From: Nothopassalora personata
Taxonomy: Eukaryota; Ascomycota; Dothideomycetes; Mycosphaerellales; Mycosphaerellaceae
DNA: 64,000 nt
NCBI GenBank assembly: GCA_033816765.1
Contig: CM066296.1
Location: 682,001-746,000 of the forward strand
Direction: 5' to 3'
Translations under genes and position numbers: made by a program
Part shown: piece by piece, positions 45,502 to 55,115 of the stretch
How the letters are laid out: the number at the start of each line of letters is the position of its first letter
Position numbering within the stretch: the stretch's first letter is position 1
Notes under the pieces: model-generated
Told to the model about the DNA's origin: nothing
Seen by the model: only the letters and a program-made list of their open reading frames with translations
Databases searched by the model: none

Positions 45502-45765
45502 GATTGTCTGGGCGAGAGAACAGTGAGCATGAGAAGCTGCTGATCAAGTCTTACAGTATGATCGCCTTCCGCCGGCGCAGAAAGTCAGTTGCTTGTCTTG
45601 TGAAGATGCCAAGATGCCACGATTCCTCGGTGTCACGGACCCGGTGCATTGCGCTAAACCAGGATAGGAGCCTAATGGGGTCTGAACGTGATTCGCTCTC
45701 AAGTTGAGTGTGGCGGAAACCAATGGCGTACACGATTCCAATGTCAATTCAACGTTCGCGCTCCG
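45502..45765. promoter_or_regulatory. Bidirectional promoter, dopA / MON1
   Basis: Only about 220-265 bp separate the dopA start (45501, minus) from the candidate MON1 starts (45723 or 45766, plus). This short region must hold both core promoters. No TATA box is obvious. Confidence 0.6.
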
Positions 45766-47712
45766 ATGAGGCAATGCCACAGAGCGACACGCCGGCCACC
45801 GAGTCCTCCTCGCAAGATTGCGCCGAGCGTGGGCCAAGGAAAGGCAGGCGAGAACAACAACAATGACACCCAAGATGTATCGCCTGCGAGGTCGACAACC
45901 AGCAGCAAGAGATTACAGCAGTCTCGGGAGCTGACACCTCCACCATTGCCGCCACGACCTCCGACCTCACACGCGGGCTCTTTTCGGCTGTCGAAACAAT
46001 CCTCGCGACCGCAACTGCTGTCTACACCCACGACAGCACTATCCTCGACCAATGTACACTCAGTAACGCGGAGCGAGCGTGGAAGTCCGCAGTCCTCGCC
46101 TACCGGCAAGGCAGTCTCCCGAAAACATAGTCGGACATATTTTGCACGCCCCCCGGGAAGCGGCAGTGAGGGCGATGACTCTGCTAGTATCAAGAGTTAC
46201 ATGCCGTCACTTGACGCACGTGCGGATAACGAGAGCATCCTCGGGGACGTGGCGGGTGGCGAGACGAGTCCGGCATGGAAAGCATTGAGTGCTCAGGTCG
46301 AAAGAGACGATCCGTTCGAGATCCTCTCACCCGAAGACGAAGCTCTAAATGAGCAAGTACAGCATGAATTCGATGAAGTAGAGTTGGACGAAGCGAAAGG
46401 ATTAACCGAAGACGACGTTGCTACGATTTGGAAGTCCAAGCTGAAGCATTTCTTCATTCTTTCCGCATCAGGCAAGCCCATCTACAGCCGGCATGGCGAT
46501 GACAAACTCATCAGCCACTACGTCGGCGTTGCACAGACATTGATGTCGTTTTACCAAGACGCAAAGGATCCACTCAAGGGCTTTACAGCGGGAGGAACGC
46601 GCTTTGTCATGCTTTCGAAAGGACCACTAAACCTGGTAGCGATAAGTCGTTTGCCAGAAAGTGACTCGCAACTGCGAGGCCAGCTGGAGGCGCTCTACAT
46701 GCAGATCCTATCGACGTTGACGTTACCAAGCATGGAGAAGATGTTCAAGCAGCGAGCCTCAACGGATCTACGACGACCGTTGCAAGGCACCGATGCACTC
46801 CTGGACGGACTAGCGGATGGCTTCACGCGAGGATCACCGTCGACACTTCTGTCAGCTCTGGAATGTCTGCGCCTCCGAAAGACGCATCGCAGAGTCATCA
46901 ACGACACCCTGCTCAAGGTCCGCTCGCAGAACCTCCTGTATGGTTTAATAGTAGCAGCAGGCCGTCTGGTCAGTGTGGTTAGGCCTAAGAAGCACTCACT
47001 GCACCCAAGCGACCTCCACTTAATCTTCAACATGCTCTTCGAAGCCGGAAGTGTTCGAGCCGGAGGCGGCGAGAACTGGATACCACTATGCCTACCTGGA
47101 TTCAATAACACGGGCTTCCTATACATGTACGTCAGCTTCTTCTCCACCGCCGAAGAGTCAAAAGAACCTCTTGAAGAGCCACCCCCGAACGACGACGACA
47201 GGGATGAGGAACTCGCCATAGTGCTCATCAGCGCCAACAAAGAAGCCTTCTACGAGATGCGCAAGATGCGCGACGAACTCGTCTCCCAGCTCGAGGCAAA
47301 CGGCAGCATGTCTACCATCAAGACCGCAATCCGCCGTGGTCACGCCCCGACCTCGTCCATCGTGCCCGGTACAGTCCTCCGGCACTTCCTCTACAAGTCT
47401 CGAGGCAACGTACAATTCGTGATTCCCTCCTTCGAACCACACTTCGGAGGGCTCGTGAATCGAAGGAGACTGATGTCGCTATATCATCAGATGCACGAGG
47501 CGATACATTCGAGGACGGCACATCTGAAAGTACAGCATAGCATCGCGTCTGATTCGACTTCGTTGGCATGGGAGACGCCACTGTTCGAGCTTTACTGCGT
47601 TGCTGGACCGAATGCTACGAGAGCAGCGCTGGCCCAAGGAGCAAACAAGGTTGTACAGTGGATACGAAGGGAAGAAGAGAGGGTGTTTATCATTGGTGGT
47701 GCTGTGTTTTAG
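45766..47712 (+). CDS. MON1: Vacuolar fusion protein MON1
   Basis: With CCZ1, MON1 is the GEF for Rab7/Ypt7 and drives late-endosome-to-vacuole fusion. The frame ending at 47712 contains all conserved parts: a disordered Ser/Pro/Glu-rich N-terminal third, then longin domain 1 (SKLKHFFILSASGKPIYSRHGDD, GVAQTLMSFYQD, TRFVMLSKGPLNLVAISRL), longin 2 (LLYGLIVAAGRLVSVVRPKKHSLHPSDLHLIFNML, WIPLCLPGFNNTGFLYMYVSFF) and the C-terminal roadblock-like part (FLYKSRGNVQFVIPSF, LYHQMHEAIH). The start is uncertain. The first in-frame ATG is 45766 (648 residues). An alternative ATG at 45723 in another frame encodes MAYTIPMSIQR and a SDTPATESSS stretch resembling other MON1 N-termini, but would need a +1 shift near 45805. 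The core is intact. Confidence 0.93.
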   Translation: MRQCHRATRRPPSPPRKIAPSVGQGKAGENNNNDTQDVSPARSTTSSKRLQQSRELTPPPLPPRPPTSHAGSFRLSKQSSRPQLLSTPTTALSSTNVHSVTRSERGSPQSSPTGKAVSRKHSRTYFARPPGSGSEGDDSASIKSYMPSLDARADNESILGDVAGGETSPAWKALSAQVERDDPFEILSPEDEALNEQVQHEFDEVELDEAKGLTEDDVATIWKSKLKHFFILSASGKPIYSRHGDDKLISHYVGVAQTLMSFYQDAKDPLKGFTAGGTRFVMLSKGPLNLVAISRLPESDSQLRGQLEALYMQILSTLTLPSMEKMFKQRASTDLRRPLQGTDALLDGLADGFTRGSPSTLLSALECLRLRKTHRRVINDTLLKVRSQNLLYGLIVAAGRLVSVVRPKKHSLHPSDLHLIFNMLFEAGSVRAGGGENWIPLCLPGFNNTGFLYMYVSFFSTAEESKEPLEEPPPNDDDRDEELAIVLISANKEAFYEMRKMRDELVSQLEANGSMSTIKTAIRRGHAPTSSIVPGTVLRHFLYKSRGNVQFVIPSFEPHFGGLVNRRRLMSLYHQMHEAIHSRTAHLKVQHSIASDSTSLAWETPLFELYCVAGPNATRAALAQGANKVVQWIRREEERVFIIGGAVF

Positions 47713-48068
47713 GATGGCAAAAGTACTGCCAAGAGTAAGTAGGTGGCGTGGTCTCACATCGCTGTTTTGATAGCGATACTGGTTGGCATTAACGGTCAGC
47801 GACAACGGAGACATGAATAACAGTGATGGAAACATGAACGAAGGGTAACGATCGTGTTTGCATTCTGTTCTCATATGCAATTGTCTGCACTCTCACAGTG
47901 ACTTAAAAGTCACTTCCGTACCCGACAGACCCCATCTATCCCGGCAATCACTTCCAGGAAGGGATCATCATGTAGTCGTGTACAGTTCGTCATATCGTGG
48001 CCAACATTTCCCGTCTGTGCCGTCGCGTTTTTTTTGGTACTTTTGTTTCTTCTTTATTTTTTCTTTCC
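47713..48068. other. Convergent intergenic region, MON1 / ASPM-like
   Basis: About 350 bp between convergent stops. T-rich stretch at 48028-48066 could act in 3'-end formation of the MON1 transcript. No gene seen. Confidence 0.5.
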
Positions 48069-51000
48069 TTACCATGCGCCCGTGGTTATATGCGAGGGCA
48101 TGCCACCAGGGCCGCCAACACGGGTGGCACGTCTTGCCGACCAACCACGAGCCAAAGTCTGGAAGATGTTGAGGTCCGCGCTCATCTTCTTGAGTCGAGC
48201 ATCGAGTACAGCGCGCCAGGCACGCTGAATGGTAGTTGCTGCATTGTTGATGCGCTGGCCAGTCTGCACCACGGTGGCACAGTCACGAGCCATCTGCATG
48301 AGGGCAACGCGCTGTGATACGATGACTCGAGCACGCTTTTGGCGGAAGGCACGCTGGATTTTGGCAGCAGCATGATGCCTAGTGGCGAGAGGTAGCAACC
48401 TAGAGGCCAAAAACGCCAGATTGGAGATCGTCGTCTCACGGCTTGGGATGTTTCCGACTGAAGACGCAATCTGCCTCGTGAAGGCTTTGCTACAGCCGAG
48501 TGACTCGAGGCGGCTCTCGATTGTCGCGCTCCCAGCTCCAGAAAGTCGCTTTGCCGTGGTTTCTGTTCGCAGGTATCTTGCGAACCCATCGACGAGTGCA
48601 GTATAAGCTTGTCCGTCTGCAAAAGACGTCGTGAGATTCATAACCTTTCTCTGGGTGTCCTTGTTGACATATACCGAGGCCCAAGTTGACAGAAGCGTTC
48701 CATACTCGTCGCGAATCGAGACAGCGTCTTCACTACCGCCCTGGTGGACCTGTGCGCCATGGCAGCCGATGTCTGCCTTCAGCGCTTCCCAGTCAACCAG
48801 ATGCTTCAGGCCAAAACAACTGACCAGTGACCAGAGCAAGCTCAAAGTCTTCTCGCGATGACCAGCAACGACATCTTCAGCTGTGATGTCGCCGACCACG
48901 TTCGCGGCATGCACATTGTGGCCTTCTAGAGCGCTTAAAGCTAGCTGGACGTTGAAGGCCTTCTGAGCATGTCCAATTGCCGGCATCTTGAGGTGCTGCG
49001 ACAACATGCGGTTATTCTGCAGGGCACCAGAAGTGTAGTGACCGCAGAAAAGTGTCGTAGCGTCTGGAAGAGTGACTGTGATATCATCTTGGGGCTCCTG
49101 GCCAGTGCTACTGTTGTAAAGGAGGACTTCGACCAGATGAGTGAGGAGGACGCCATTGCGAAGATCGATAGCGAGGTTTTCAACATGATACTTGACTTCG
49201 TCCAGAGGATCTTGCACGTGATGCACCTCGTAGTCCATTTGCTTTAGAGCACGAGTGATGTCACCGACAGAAGGCATGAGCATACTCGACAGCTCGTGAA
49301 GCACGGCAGTTGACGATTTCGCAACCGCGGTCCGCTTGAAGAGACATCCTGCCACAATGCCTGTCACCTTGGTTTGGTCCAGCAGCCACACAAGCATGAG
49401 ACTACGAAGCATGGTCTTCCTCCAGCGAATAGTCTCGGCGCTGGCGCTAGTCTGTGCCTCGGAAGATTCGATGTCCACTGGCGCCGCAAAGAAAGTCTCG
49501 AGGAACTTGGTGAGTGCTCGACGGCCTGATAGAGGGTCAAGAACAAGTTCAGTGCTTGAAATGTCCTTTGGTGAAGCTGAGCTGGGCCTTCGCGGGACTT
49601 GTCTACCGACCACGATCTCAGCTGCTGTGCGAAGGGCGACCTCGTCGTATGTGTCCAGCCAAAGAGTCATGAAACGCTTGCGAAGCCCAATGTCGCGGCT
49701 GAGGTCACACGTAGATGTCGCAGTCTTCGGCTTACTCAATGCACCGTAGAGTAACGAAGCTTGCAGGCGCTTGTGGACCATGGTGACTTCCGGCAGGTGG
49801 TAGATCTCGACGAAGTCCTTTCGCAGGCTGCTGATCGAAGAGGACTTGAGCTGAGCATTGGTCGCTGCGAATATTCCGTTCACGACTTCTGTGAGGGCTA
49901 CTTCTTGCTGACTCAACCAGTTGTCTTCGTAGAGCTCAGGCTGGGCGATCTCCTCTGAAAGCACTGGGTAGAGGCTGAGCTTGGCAACGTCCATCTCCAA
50001 ACGCTTCATCGCAATGTGCTCACGGACCTGCTTCTTCCTGTCCGGATAGCCCAAGATGATGACCCGTGGCTTCGTGACACTCGCTTGGTCTTGGTTCCCG
50101 AATATGCTGCGATTCGTCTGATTGTGTGACATCCGGCTTGACACATTGCTGCCGTCAGGTCTCGAAACCGGCCTCGGTCGAGTCGATACCGGCGCCGTTG
50201 TAGATGGTCGGGAGGCTGCTGGAGCCGTGATAGGAACTGCGTTCCTGGCAACAGCGGATTGTCTCCGACTCGAGGCGGCAGTCGGCTGGTATAGACTTGG
50301 CCGAGAACCGGCGCGCCCGGTACCTGGGCGGTTGACGCCGACGAACGGCTTGAGGTCAAGCATCTTCTCTGCCATCGGAGGCACATTCTCTTTTCCAGTG
50401 TTATCGCCACAGACGTCGAAAGCCTCGATCTGCCTATTGAGATCCTCGAAGGACTGCTGCAGAGGGATGCGCCTAGGAGCAACAGCCAAAGACTTCCTAG
50501 GACGACGGACTGGCTTCTGGATTTCCTTCTGATCAACCTCAGCTGGCTCTTGCGCCGCGACCTGGCTTGTGGTGTTCAACTGGAAGGTGTCGTCCAGCCG
50601 ATTTGACTTGTGAGCGCCAGGGTGAATAGTCAGTATCGTCGTATCGTCACTTGGCATGAAGATAGTCCTTCTCCTTGCCTCCTTCTTCAATCCTCCGCGC
50701 ACCTCACCTCGAGTCTGGATCTCATCGCTGGTCTCGGCACCTTCACTTCCACCTTGACGCAAGCCAATCCTCCCACCCGTTCCCAGACACATCCTGCTTC
50801 TGCCCTGCCCAATCTCCTGAATGCCGCTCGCTCTCTGCTGAATGCCATTGCTCATGCCACTGCTCGTGCCCGTGCCCGCCGCCGCCACCACGACTGGTTT
50901 ACGCACCGGTTTGGAAAGCAAATTCTTACCTTGCGCCTTTGCCTGCCTATCAGCGACAAAAAGCTCCTCATCCTCCATCACCTCTTCAAAGATGGTAACC

Positions 51001-51197
51001 GGTGCTCTCCTCGCTGCCTGGCTTTGAAACATCGAACTCCTCCTCGGCTTGCTATCCTTCAATGACGGTTCAAATGCTCGTGTATACTCGATGTTGGTGG
51101 TTGTATCGTCGGATATACTGTGCTGCGAAGTAATGCTCAGGCGATGTGAGCCCGTTGCGCCTATCGGACAGGGCGTTGTTAGTGATGTCCGGGACAT
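48069..51197 (-). CDS. ASPM-like spindle protein with CH domains and IQ motifs
   Basis: Resembles the fungal form of abnormal spindle/ASPM, a microtubule minus-end and spindle-pole factor. A single 1042-residue exon; start at 51197. The N-terminal 400 residues are disordered, Ser/Arg/Pro-rich, with NVPPMAEKMLDLKPF as a short conserved block. A helical region follows (about 400-560), then a region around 690-860 with CH-domain features: DPLDEVKYHVENLAIDLRNGVLLTHLVEVLL, FNVQLALSAL, AEDVVAGHREKTLSLLWSLVSCFGLKHLVDW. Near the C-terminus are IQ-type motifs (AAAKIQRAFRQKRARV, ATTIQRAWRAVLDARL) that would bind calmodulin. Vertebrate ASPM is far longer because of many IQ repeats; fungal versions are short like this. 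No frame break. Confidence 0.88.
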   Translation of the reverse strand: MSRTSLTTPCPIGATGSHRLSITSQHSISDDTTTNIEYTRAFEPSLKDSKPRRSSMFQSQAARRAPVTIFEEVMEDEELFVADRQAKAQGKNLLSKPVRKPVVVAAAGTGTSSGMSNGIQQRASGIQEIGQGRSRMCLGTGGRIGLRQGGSEGAETSDEIQTRGEVRGGLKKEARRRTIFMPSDDTTILTIHPGAHKSNRLDDTFQLNTTSQVAAQEPAEVDQKEIQKPVRRPRKSLAVAPRRIPLQQSFEDLNRQIEAFDVCGDNTGKENVPPMAEKMLDLKPFVGVNRPGTGRAGSRPSLYQPTAASSRRQSAVARNAVPITAPAASRPSTTAPVSTRPRPVSRPDGSNVSSRMSHNQTNRSIFGNQDQASVTKPRVIILGYPDRKKQVREHIAMKRLEMDVAKLSLYPVLSEEIAQPELYEDNWLSQQEVALTEVVNGIFAATNAQLKSSSISSLRKDFVEIYHLPEVTMVHKRLQASLLYGALSKPKTATSTCDLSRDIGLRKRFMTLWLDTYDEVALRTAAEIVVGRQVPRRPSSASPKDISSTELVLDPLSGRRALTKFLETFFAAPVDIESSEAQTSASAETIRWRKTMLRSLMLVWLLDQTKVTGIVAGCLFKRTAVAKSSTAVLHELSSMLMPSVGDITRALKQMDYEVHHVQDPLDEVKYHVENLAIDLRNGVLLTHLVEVLLYNSSTGQEPQDDITVTLPDATTLFCGHYTSGALQNNRMLSQHLKMPAIGHAQKAFNVQLALSALEGHNVHAANVVGDITAEDVVAGHREKTLSLLWSLVSCFGLKHLVDWEALKADIGCHGAQVHQGGSEDAVSIRDEYGTLLSTWASVYVNKDTQRKVMNLTTSFADGQAYTALVDGFARYLRTETTAKRLSGAGSATIESRLESLGCSKAFTRQIASSVGNIPSRETTISNLAFLASRLLPLATRHHAAAKIQRAFRQKRARVIVSQRVALMQMARDCATVVQTGQRINNAATTIQRAWRAVLDARLKKMSADLNIFQTLARGWSARRATRVGGPGGMPSHITTGAW

Positions 51198-51732
51198 GTT
51201 GGTGGTCGGGAAGATGGTGTGTGGATTTTCGAAAGTGAGAATTCTGCTGGGTCATATATGCATCCTCTCGGGAGTGAATGTGAGCGGACGTCGTTTGCTC
51301 GTGAAGTGACGAGCAAACGAGGTGAAGTTGTTCCGTTTGTCGCACTCAAGACCCCTGCAATCGATTGTTTGGACATGTCTTTGGCGGGGCAACGAGCGAC
51401 CAATAAGAAAGCGCGGAGACTACTCCGACACTTGCTCGCTGCAGCTCGCATCCTTGAACCTCAGCAAGGCAAGGCAGGCCTGCATATGTATGGCGCGTTC
51501 CAATGTTCTTCATGTTCTTCATCACCATATCATCGCATGGCCTCACAAGACATCGACAGCCCGTGCTCACAAGCTGAGGTAATATGGCTCTCGTGAGCGA
51601 AGCGTTTAGAACGAGTGGGAGAGCTCAGGAGATTCGTATTCTCATTCACTGCTTCTGTATATTCACTGCTTCTGTATATTCACTGCTTCTGTAACGCTTG
51701 AACGCTTCAATACCAAGTGACAATAGGAATCT
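51198..51732. other. Intergenic region between ASPM-like and MFS genes
   Basis: About 535 bp. It holds the promoter of the minus-strand ASPM-like gene at its left end and the 3' region of the MFS gene at its right end. Three tandem 17-bp units lie at 51644-51693. No supported gene. Confidence 0.5.
51644..51693. repeat. Three tandem 17-bp repeats
   Basis: Unit ATTCACTGCTTCTGTAT occurs at 51644-51660, 51661-51677 and 51678-51693 (last copy one base short). Copies are identical, so the array is recent or kept uniform. It lies 40 bp past the MFS stop codon, in its likely 3' UTR. Confidence 0.9.
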
Positions 51733-53304
51733 TCACGAATCAGCAACTTCCCTCGCAAATCTTGATCTTAGCCTGACTCGATCTCCATACCGCATCAGTA
51801 GCCACGGTACAGGCACGAGCAGCAACGCCAAGGTTCCCATAATTGTCATGACGAAATGCACCCCGATACCTTGGTACATCGACCTCGTGGCGACGACCAA
51901 CCCTGCGCTAAATATATATCTCGCCATCGTTATGCTCGCCAAGGCAGAGCTTGAGTAGGTCTCATAGCCATCAATGATGTACTGGTAGCTGGAGATAAAG
52001 ATGGCCGAGAGAGCGTAGCCGAAGAAGATGGTGGCAACATAGCCAGAAGCTGGGTTGATGTCTGAGTAGTTCGTCCAACCCAACCAGAAGAGCGAGAATG
52101 GTAAGAATGGAGCTCCAATTGCAGCCCGGATCAGGCTCAACTCTGGTGGAATCGAGGTCTCTGTGTCGACTGAAGACGATTCATCAGATGGATCTGCCGG
52201 CTTTCGCTTCACGAATGCTCGACATCGGCGGCGGAGAATTCTGCGAGATAGGCGAGTGTACAGCGGTGTGACGAGGATGTCGATCAGCACGCCGACGGTG
52301 ATGCTGAGAAAGGCCAGTGAGGCTACGGCGGTGGAGATGCCATACGTCTCAGTGAAGATGAACCCCAGACCGTTGAGAAAGCTGAAATTGATGACGAAAA
52401 TCAATATCAGATAGAAACCGAGCAGGATGACGATTAGCTCTGAGGTGAAGAAGGTGATTGGACGGGAGACGTTTGTCCAAAGTCGCTTCGCCAGACCATC
52501 GCCTTGCTCTGTGGGCGCCACGATTGCTTCGTTGTCGGTAAGTTCTCTGAGATGCTGAGCTTTGTACTGCAACAAAATCGGGCTGAAAGTCTCTGGCAGA
52601 AACGCCAGTGCCAGCAACCACATAGCTCCAGCAAAAGCAAACCCAATCCACAATGTCCACCTCCAATCGATGCGGTTTGCGATGAACCCGCCAGCGACGG
52701 GAGCCAGAACCGGACCCAACAACGGACTCGCCGCAAAGATTGGCCAGTGAGCCTTCCGCTCCTCATTCGTGAACAGATCCGCCAGCGTCCCACCATAAAT
52801 CGACAATGTCGGACTGCTCGCAACACCACTCAAGAACCTCAATGCAACAGACGCCCCGTAATTCGGTGCCAAAGCAGATCCCAGCGTGAACGCCAGCAAC
52901 ACGAACGTCGAGATCAAATACACCGGATTTCGTCCGAACGTCTCAGACAGTGGTCCAGCGACGAGCGCTCCCAGAGCGATTCCGATGAAGAAGACAGCAG
53001 TCGTGACTGTCTGCGCAGTCTCCGAGACGTGAAATGCTTCTGACGCCGGCTTCGCCACGCGCGAATCGCAAGTCGAGACCCATCCCTGGGAGAACACCAG
53101 AAGCCAGACGATTGCGAAGACTCGACCGCGATGAAATGCTGACCAGTTGCGGGGATCGGTAGAGTCGTCGCCATTGCTTGCTACGACGTGCTGAGATTCT
53201 TCATTGGATTCGTTCGTCGTCTCCTCGGCCACGGGGTCTGTTTCAACTGCTATGCGTGCAGCTACCCGATTCCGCAGACGCCGGTATTGCAGGAAGGACT
53301 GCAT
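51733..53304 (-). CDS. MFS transporter, DHA1 drug/polyamine type
   Basis: Twelve-helix H+-antiporter of the DHA1 group, usually in the plasma membrane and exporting drugs or polyamines. The start at 53304 (MQSFLQYRRLRNRV) is preferred: the frame is open to 53427, but the usual cytosolic N-terminus of about 75 residues then precedes the first helix. The family marker DPRNWS lies just before helix 1; motif A is seen as GPLSETFGRNPVYL between helices 2 and 3, and the RFLSG block of helix 4 and the GPVLAPVAGGF motif C follow. A Ser/Asp-rich cytosolic loop (about residues 375-395) is at the usual site before helix 9. The last helix ends at the Arg-rich C-terminus. About 523 residues, no breaks. 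Substrate cannot be told. Confidence 0.92.
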   Translation of the reverse strand: MQSFLQYRRLRNRVAARIAVETDPVAEETTNESNEESQHVVASNGDDSTDPRNWSAFHRGRVFAIVWLLVFSQGWVSTCDSRVAKPASEAFHVSETAQTVTTAVFFIGIALGALVAGPLSETFGRNPVYLISTFVLLAFTLGSALAPNYGASVALRFLSGVASSPTLSIYGGTLADLFTNEERKAHWPIFAASPLLGPVLAPVAGGFIANRIDWRWTLWIGFAFAGAMWLLALAFLPETFSPILLQYKAQHLRELTDNEAIVAPTEQGDGLAKRLWTNVSRPITFFTSELIVILLGFYLILIFVINFSFLNGLGFIFTETYGISTAVASLAFLSITVGVLIDILVTPLYTRLSRRILRRRCRAFVKRKPADPSDESSSVDTETSIPPELSLIRAAIGAPFLPFSLFWLGWTNYSDINPASGYVATIFFGYALSAIFISSYQYIIDGYETYSSSALASITMARYIFSAGLVVATRSMYQGIGVHFVMTIMGTLALLLVPVPWLLMRYGDRVRLRSRFAREVADS

Positions 53305-53978
53305 GTTGGAAGCAAAGTGATCGATTTCTTGCACGGCATTGAAGGATGGTGCAGGAACAATAAGCGATGAAATAAGAACTCCAAGGCTTCTTCGACCTTG
53401 GATTAAGCTTCCGGCCACACTGTTCAATGGACGGGTCCTGATGCACTCGCCTAGTCATTGCCCGGCCGTGCAGTTTCGTCCAGCGGATCGTGCCACGATG
53501 AGCTGCAATTACGATTGGTCGAGAAAGATCATGGTGACGAATTGTGCTTCTGCTATGCTGTTACGGGCAGGTCGGCACACGACCATGGCACGATGCATTC
53601 TTGCTAGAGAATGTCGCTGTGTAAGCTCGGTTGGTCTCGCTGGGCAAGTCATGCTATCGTTATCATACATGCATGTCACTCCCATCTGGCCATTGGCTTC
53701 GAGACTGGACTTGATGTCGTACAATGCTACCGGTATACGACTGCATCCCTGTTTCGACATGTACTCTTCAGAGGCAGTCAAGGTGTGTTGCGTATTTCGT
53801 GTTTCGCAAATAGCCTGGAAAGCTGGAGTCTAGTGCTTGATCAGGCGAAGCACTTATCCAACCATTTGCACGTCTGTGCAGATCGACCTGGAGGTCGACC
53901 AGTATGCAATCAGTTCATGGCATCCTATCCTACTGTAAACTATCTCATCATCGTTTCTGTCGTCAACATATCTAAGAC
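53305..53978. other. Intergenic region, MFS upstream / MAPR downstream
   Basis: About 670 bp containing the promoter of the MFS gene (minus) and the 3' flank of the MAPR gene. A plus frame 53611-54648 runs antisense through the MAPR gene; its Leu/Ser/Phe-rich translation is the antisense of Lys/Ala/Glu-rich coding DNA and is not a gene. Confidence 0.5.
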
Positions 53979-55115
53979 CTACAACTCTTCATGCACAAGA
54001 TCGTCATCCTCCTCCTTCGACTCTACACTCTCCTTCTTATCCTTCTTCTCCGCAGCCGCAGCCTCCTCCTTCGCCTTCTTCGCCTTGGCGATCTGCTCCT
54101 TCACAGCTGCCGGCATTTCCCCAGCCTTGTTATCCTTCCCAGCTCCCGCCGCCTTCCCATCTCCACCCATCATCGGACCCATCGCGCCCATCAAGCTCTC
54201 CAGCTTTCCACCCTTCATCGGCCTCTTCTTCATCGCCGCCTCACAAGGCTTCGGCGGCTCAGGCTTATCCTCAAGAATCACGCTTCCCACTGCTTTATAC
54301 TTCGCATTTCCACTGAAAAACTTGACCCAATGCGCCAACGTCTCTTGTACTTTCGCCTCAGCTTCGATCCTATCCTGCTTTCTCCTCTTCTTCTTCTCGC
54401 TAGCTGAGACTTTGCCAAACTTCTCGATTGCCTTCTTGGCCATGTCTCCTAACATTTCAGCAGGCATACTGCCCACATCGCCGAGCTCGCCGAGGTCTCC
54501 TTCGGCGGCGCTTTGGAGTTGTTCGTCGAGGTACTTGTTCATAAACATTACGTGGACGTCGTCGAGGCGCCATGTAAATTGGTCAGGGGTGTCCCAGCAT
54601 TCAGTGATCCAGGCTCGGGTCGCGTCTTTCCCGACGAAGTGGTTGTAGTGTCCGCCGGGGCCGTAGAAGACGGGTGAAGCTGAAACGTCGAAGATTGTGC
54701 CGTTGATGCCGAGATAGATTGGCTTGTCTGGATCTGTACCATCATAAGGCTTCAGCTCTTCCTCGGTCAACTTGATTTGACCGGTCACTTCTTGTGCTTG
54801 GGCGCCAAACATAGGGATCGGCGTGACCTTGGGTCGATTGAGGGTGCGCTCGACGATTGGGTAGTTCGTGTTGACCCACGAAGCGAAAGGGCCATGCTCG
54901 CGGTTGTCGATCTTGTAGTAGAAGACGGCGACAATGAGGGCAATGAAAACGAAGGCCATGGAGCCCACCACCCGGATTTTGGGCTCAAGATCAGGCCCAG
55001 ATCCTTCGGAAAGTTTCGATCTGGGCTTGTTCTTGGACTTATCTTCCTCTTGCTTCTCGGCCATGCGCTCCTCGACTGGCTTTGCCGTCGCTCGCCGTTC
55101 TGTAAGGACCGCCAT
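53979..55115 (-). CDS. Membrane-anchored cytochrome b5-like (MAPR) protein
   Basis: MAPR-type cytochrome b5-like domains bind heme and often assist ER P450s or sterol enzymes (PGRMC1/Dap1-like family). The start at 55115 (MAVLTERR) is chosen: the frame opens at 55208 but the first ATG with family-like sequence is here. 378 residues. A basic N-terminus is followed by one transmembrane helix (residues 52-67, MAFVFIALIVAVFYY), then the cytochrome b5-like domain at about 113-215: LTEEELKPYDG, KPIYLGINGTIFDVSASPVFYGPGGHYNHFVGKDATRAW. In MAPRs the heme ligands are Tyr, visible in YDG and FYGPGGHY. A long C-terminal extension is Lys/Glu/Ala-rich with coiled-coil character and ends in an acidic DDDLVHEEL, which resembles an ER-type HDEL-like end only weakly. 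Overlies a large antisense ORF, which is not considered real. Confidence 0.9.
   Translation of the reverse strand: MAVLTERRATAKPVEERMAEKQEEDKSKNKPRSKLSEGSGPDLEPKIRVVGSMAFVFIALIVAVFYYKIDNREHGPFASWVNTNYPIVERTLNRPKVTPIPMFGAQAQEVTGQIKLTEEELKPYDGTDPDKPIYLGINGTIFDVSASPVFYGPGGHYNHFVGKDATRAWITECWDTPDQFTWRLDDVHVMFMNKYLDEQLQSAAEGDLGELGDVGSMPAEMLGDMAKKAIEKFGKVSASEKKKRRKQDRIEAEAKVQETLAHWVKFFSGNAKYKAVGSVILEDKPEPPKPCEAAMKKRPMKGGKLESLMGAMGPMMGGDGKAAGAGKDNKAGEMPAAVKEQIAKAKKAKEEAAAAEKKDKKESVESKEEDDDLVHEEL

Noticed and set aside
53611..54648. 345-codon plus-strand ORF
   Set aside because: It is antisense to the MAPR protein gene, which has a clear heme-binding domain. The plus translation is Leu/Ser/Phe-rich, as expected from the antisense of Lys/Ala/Glu codons.
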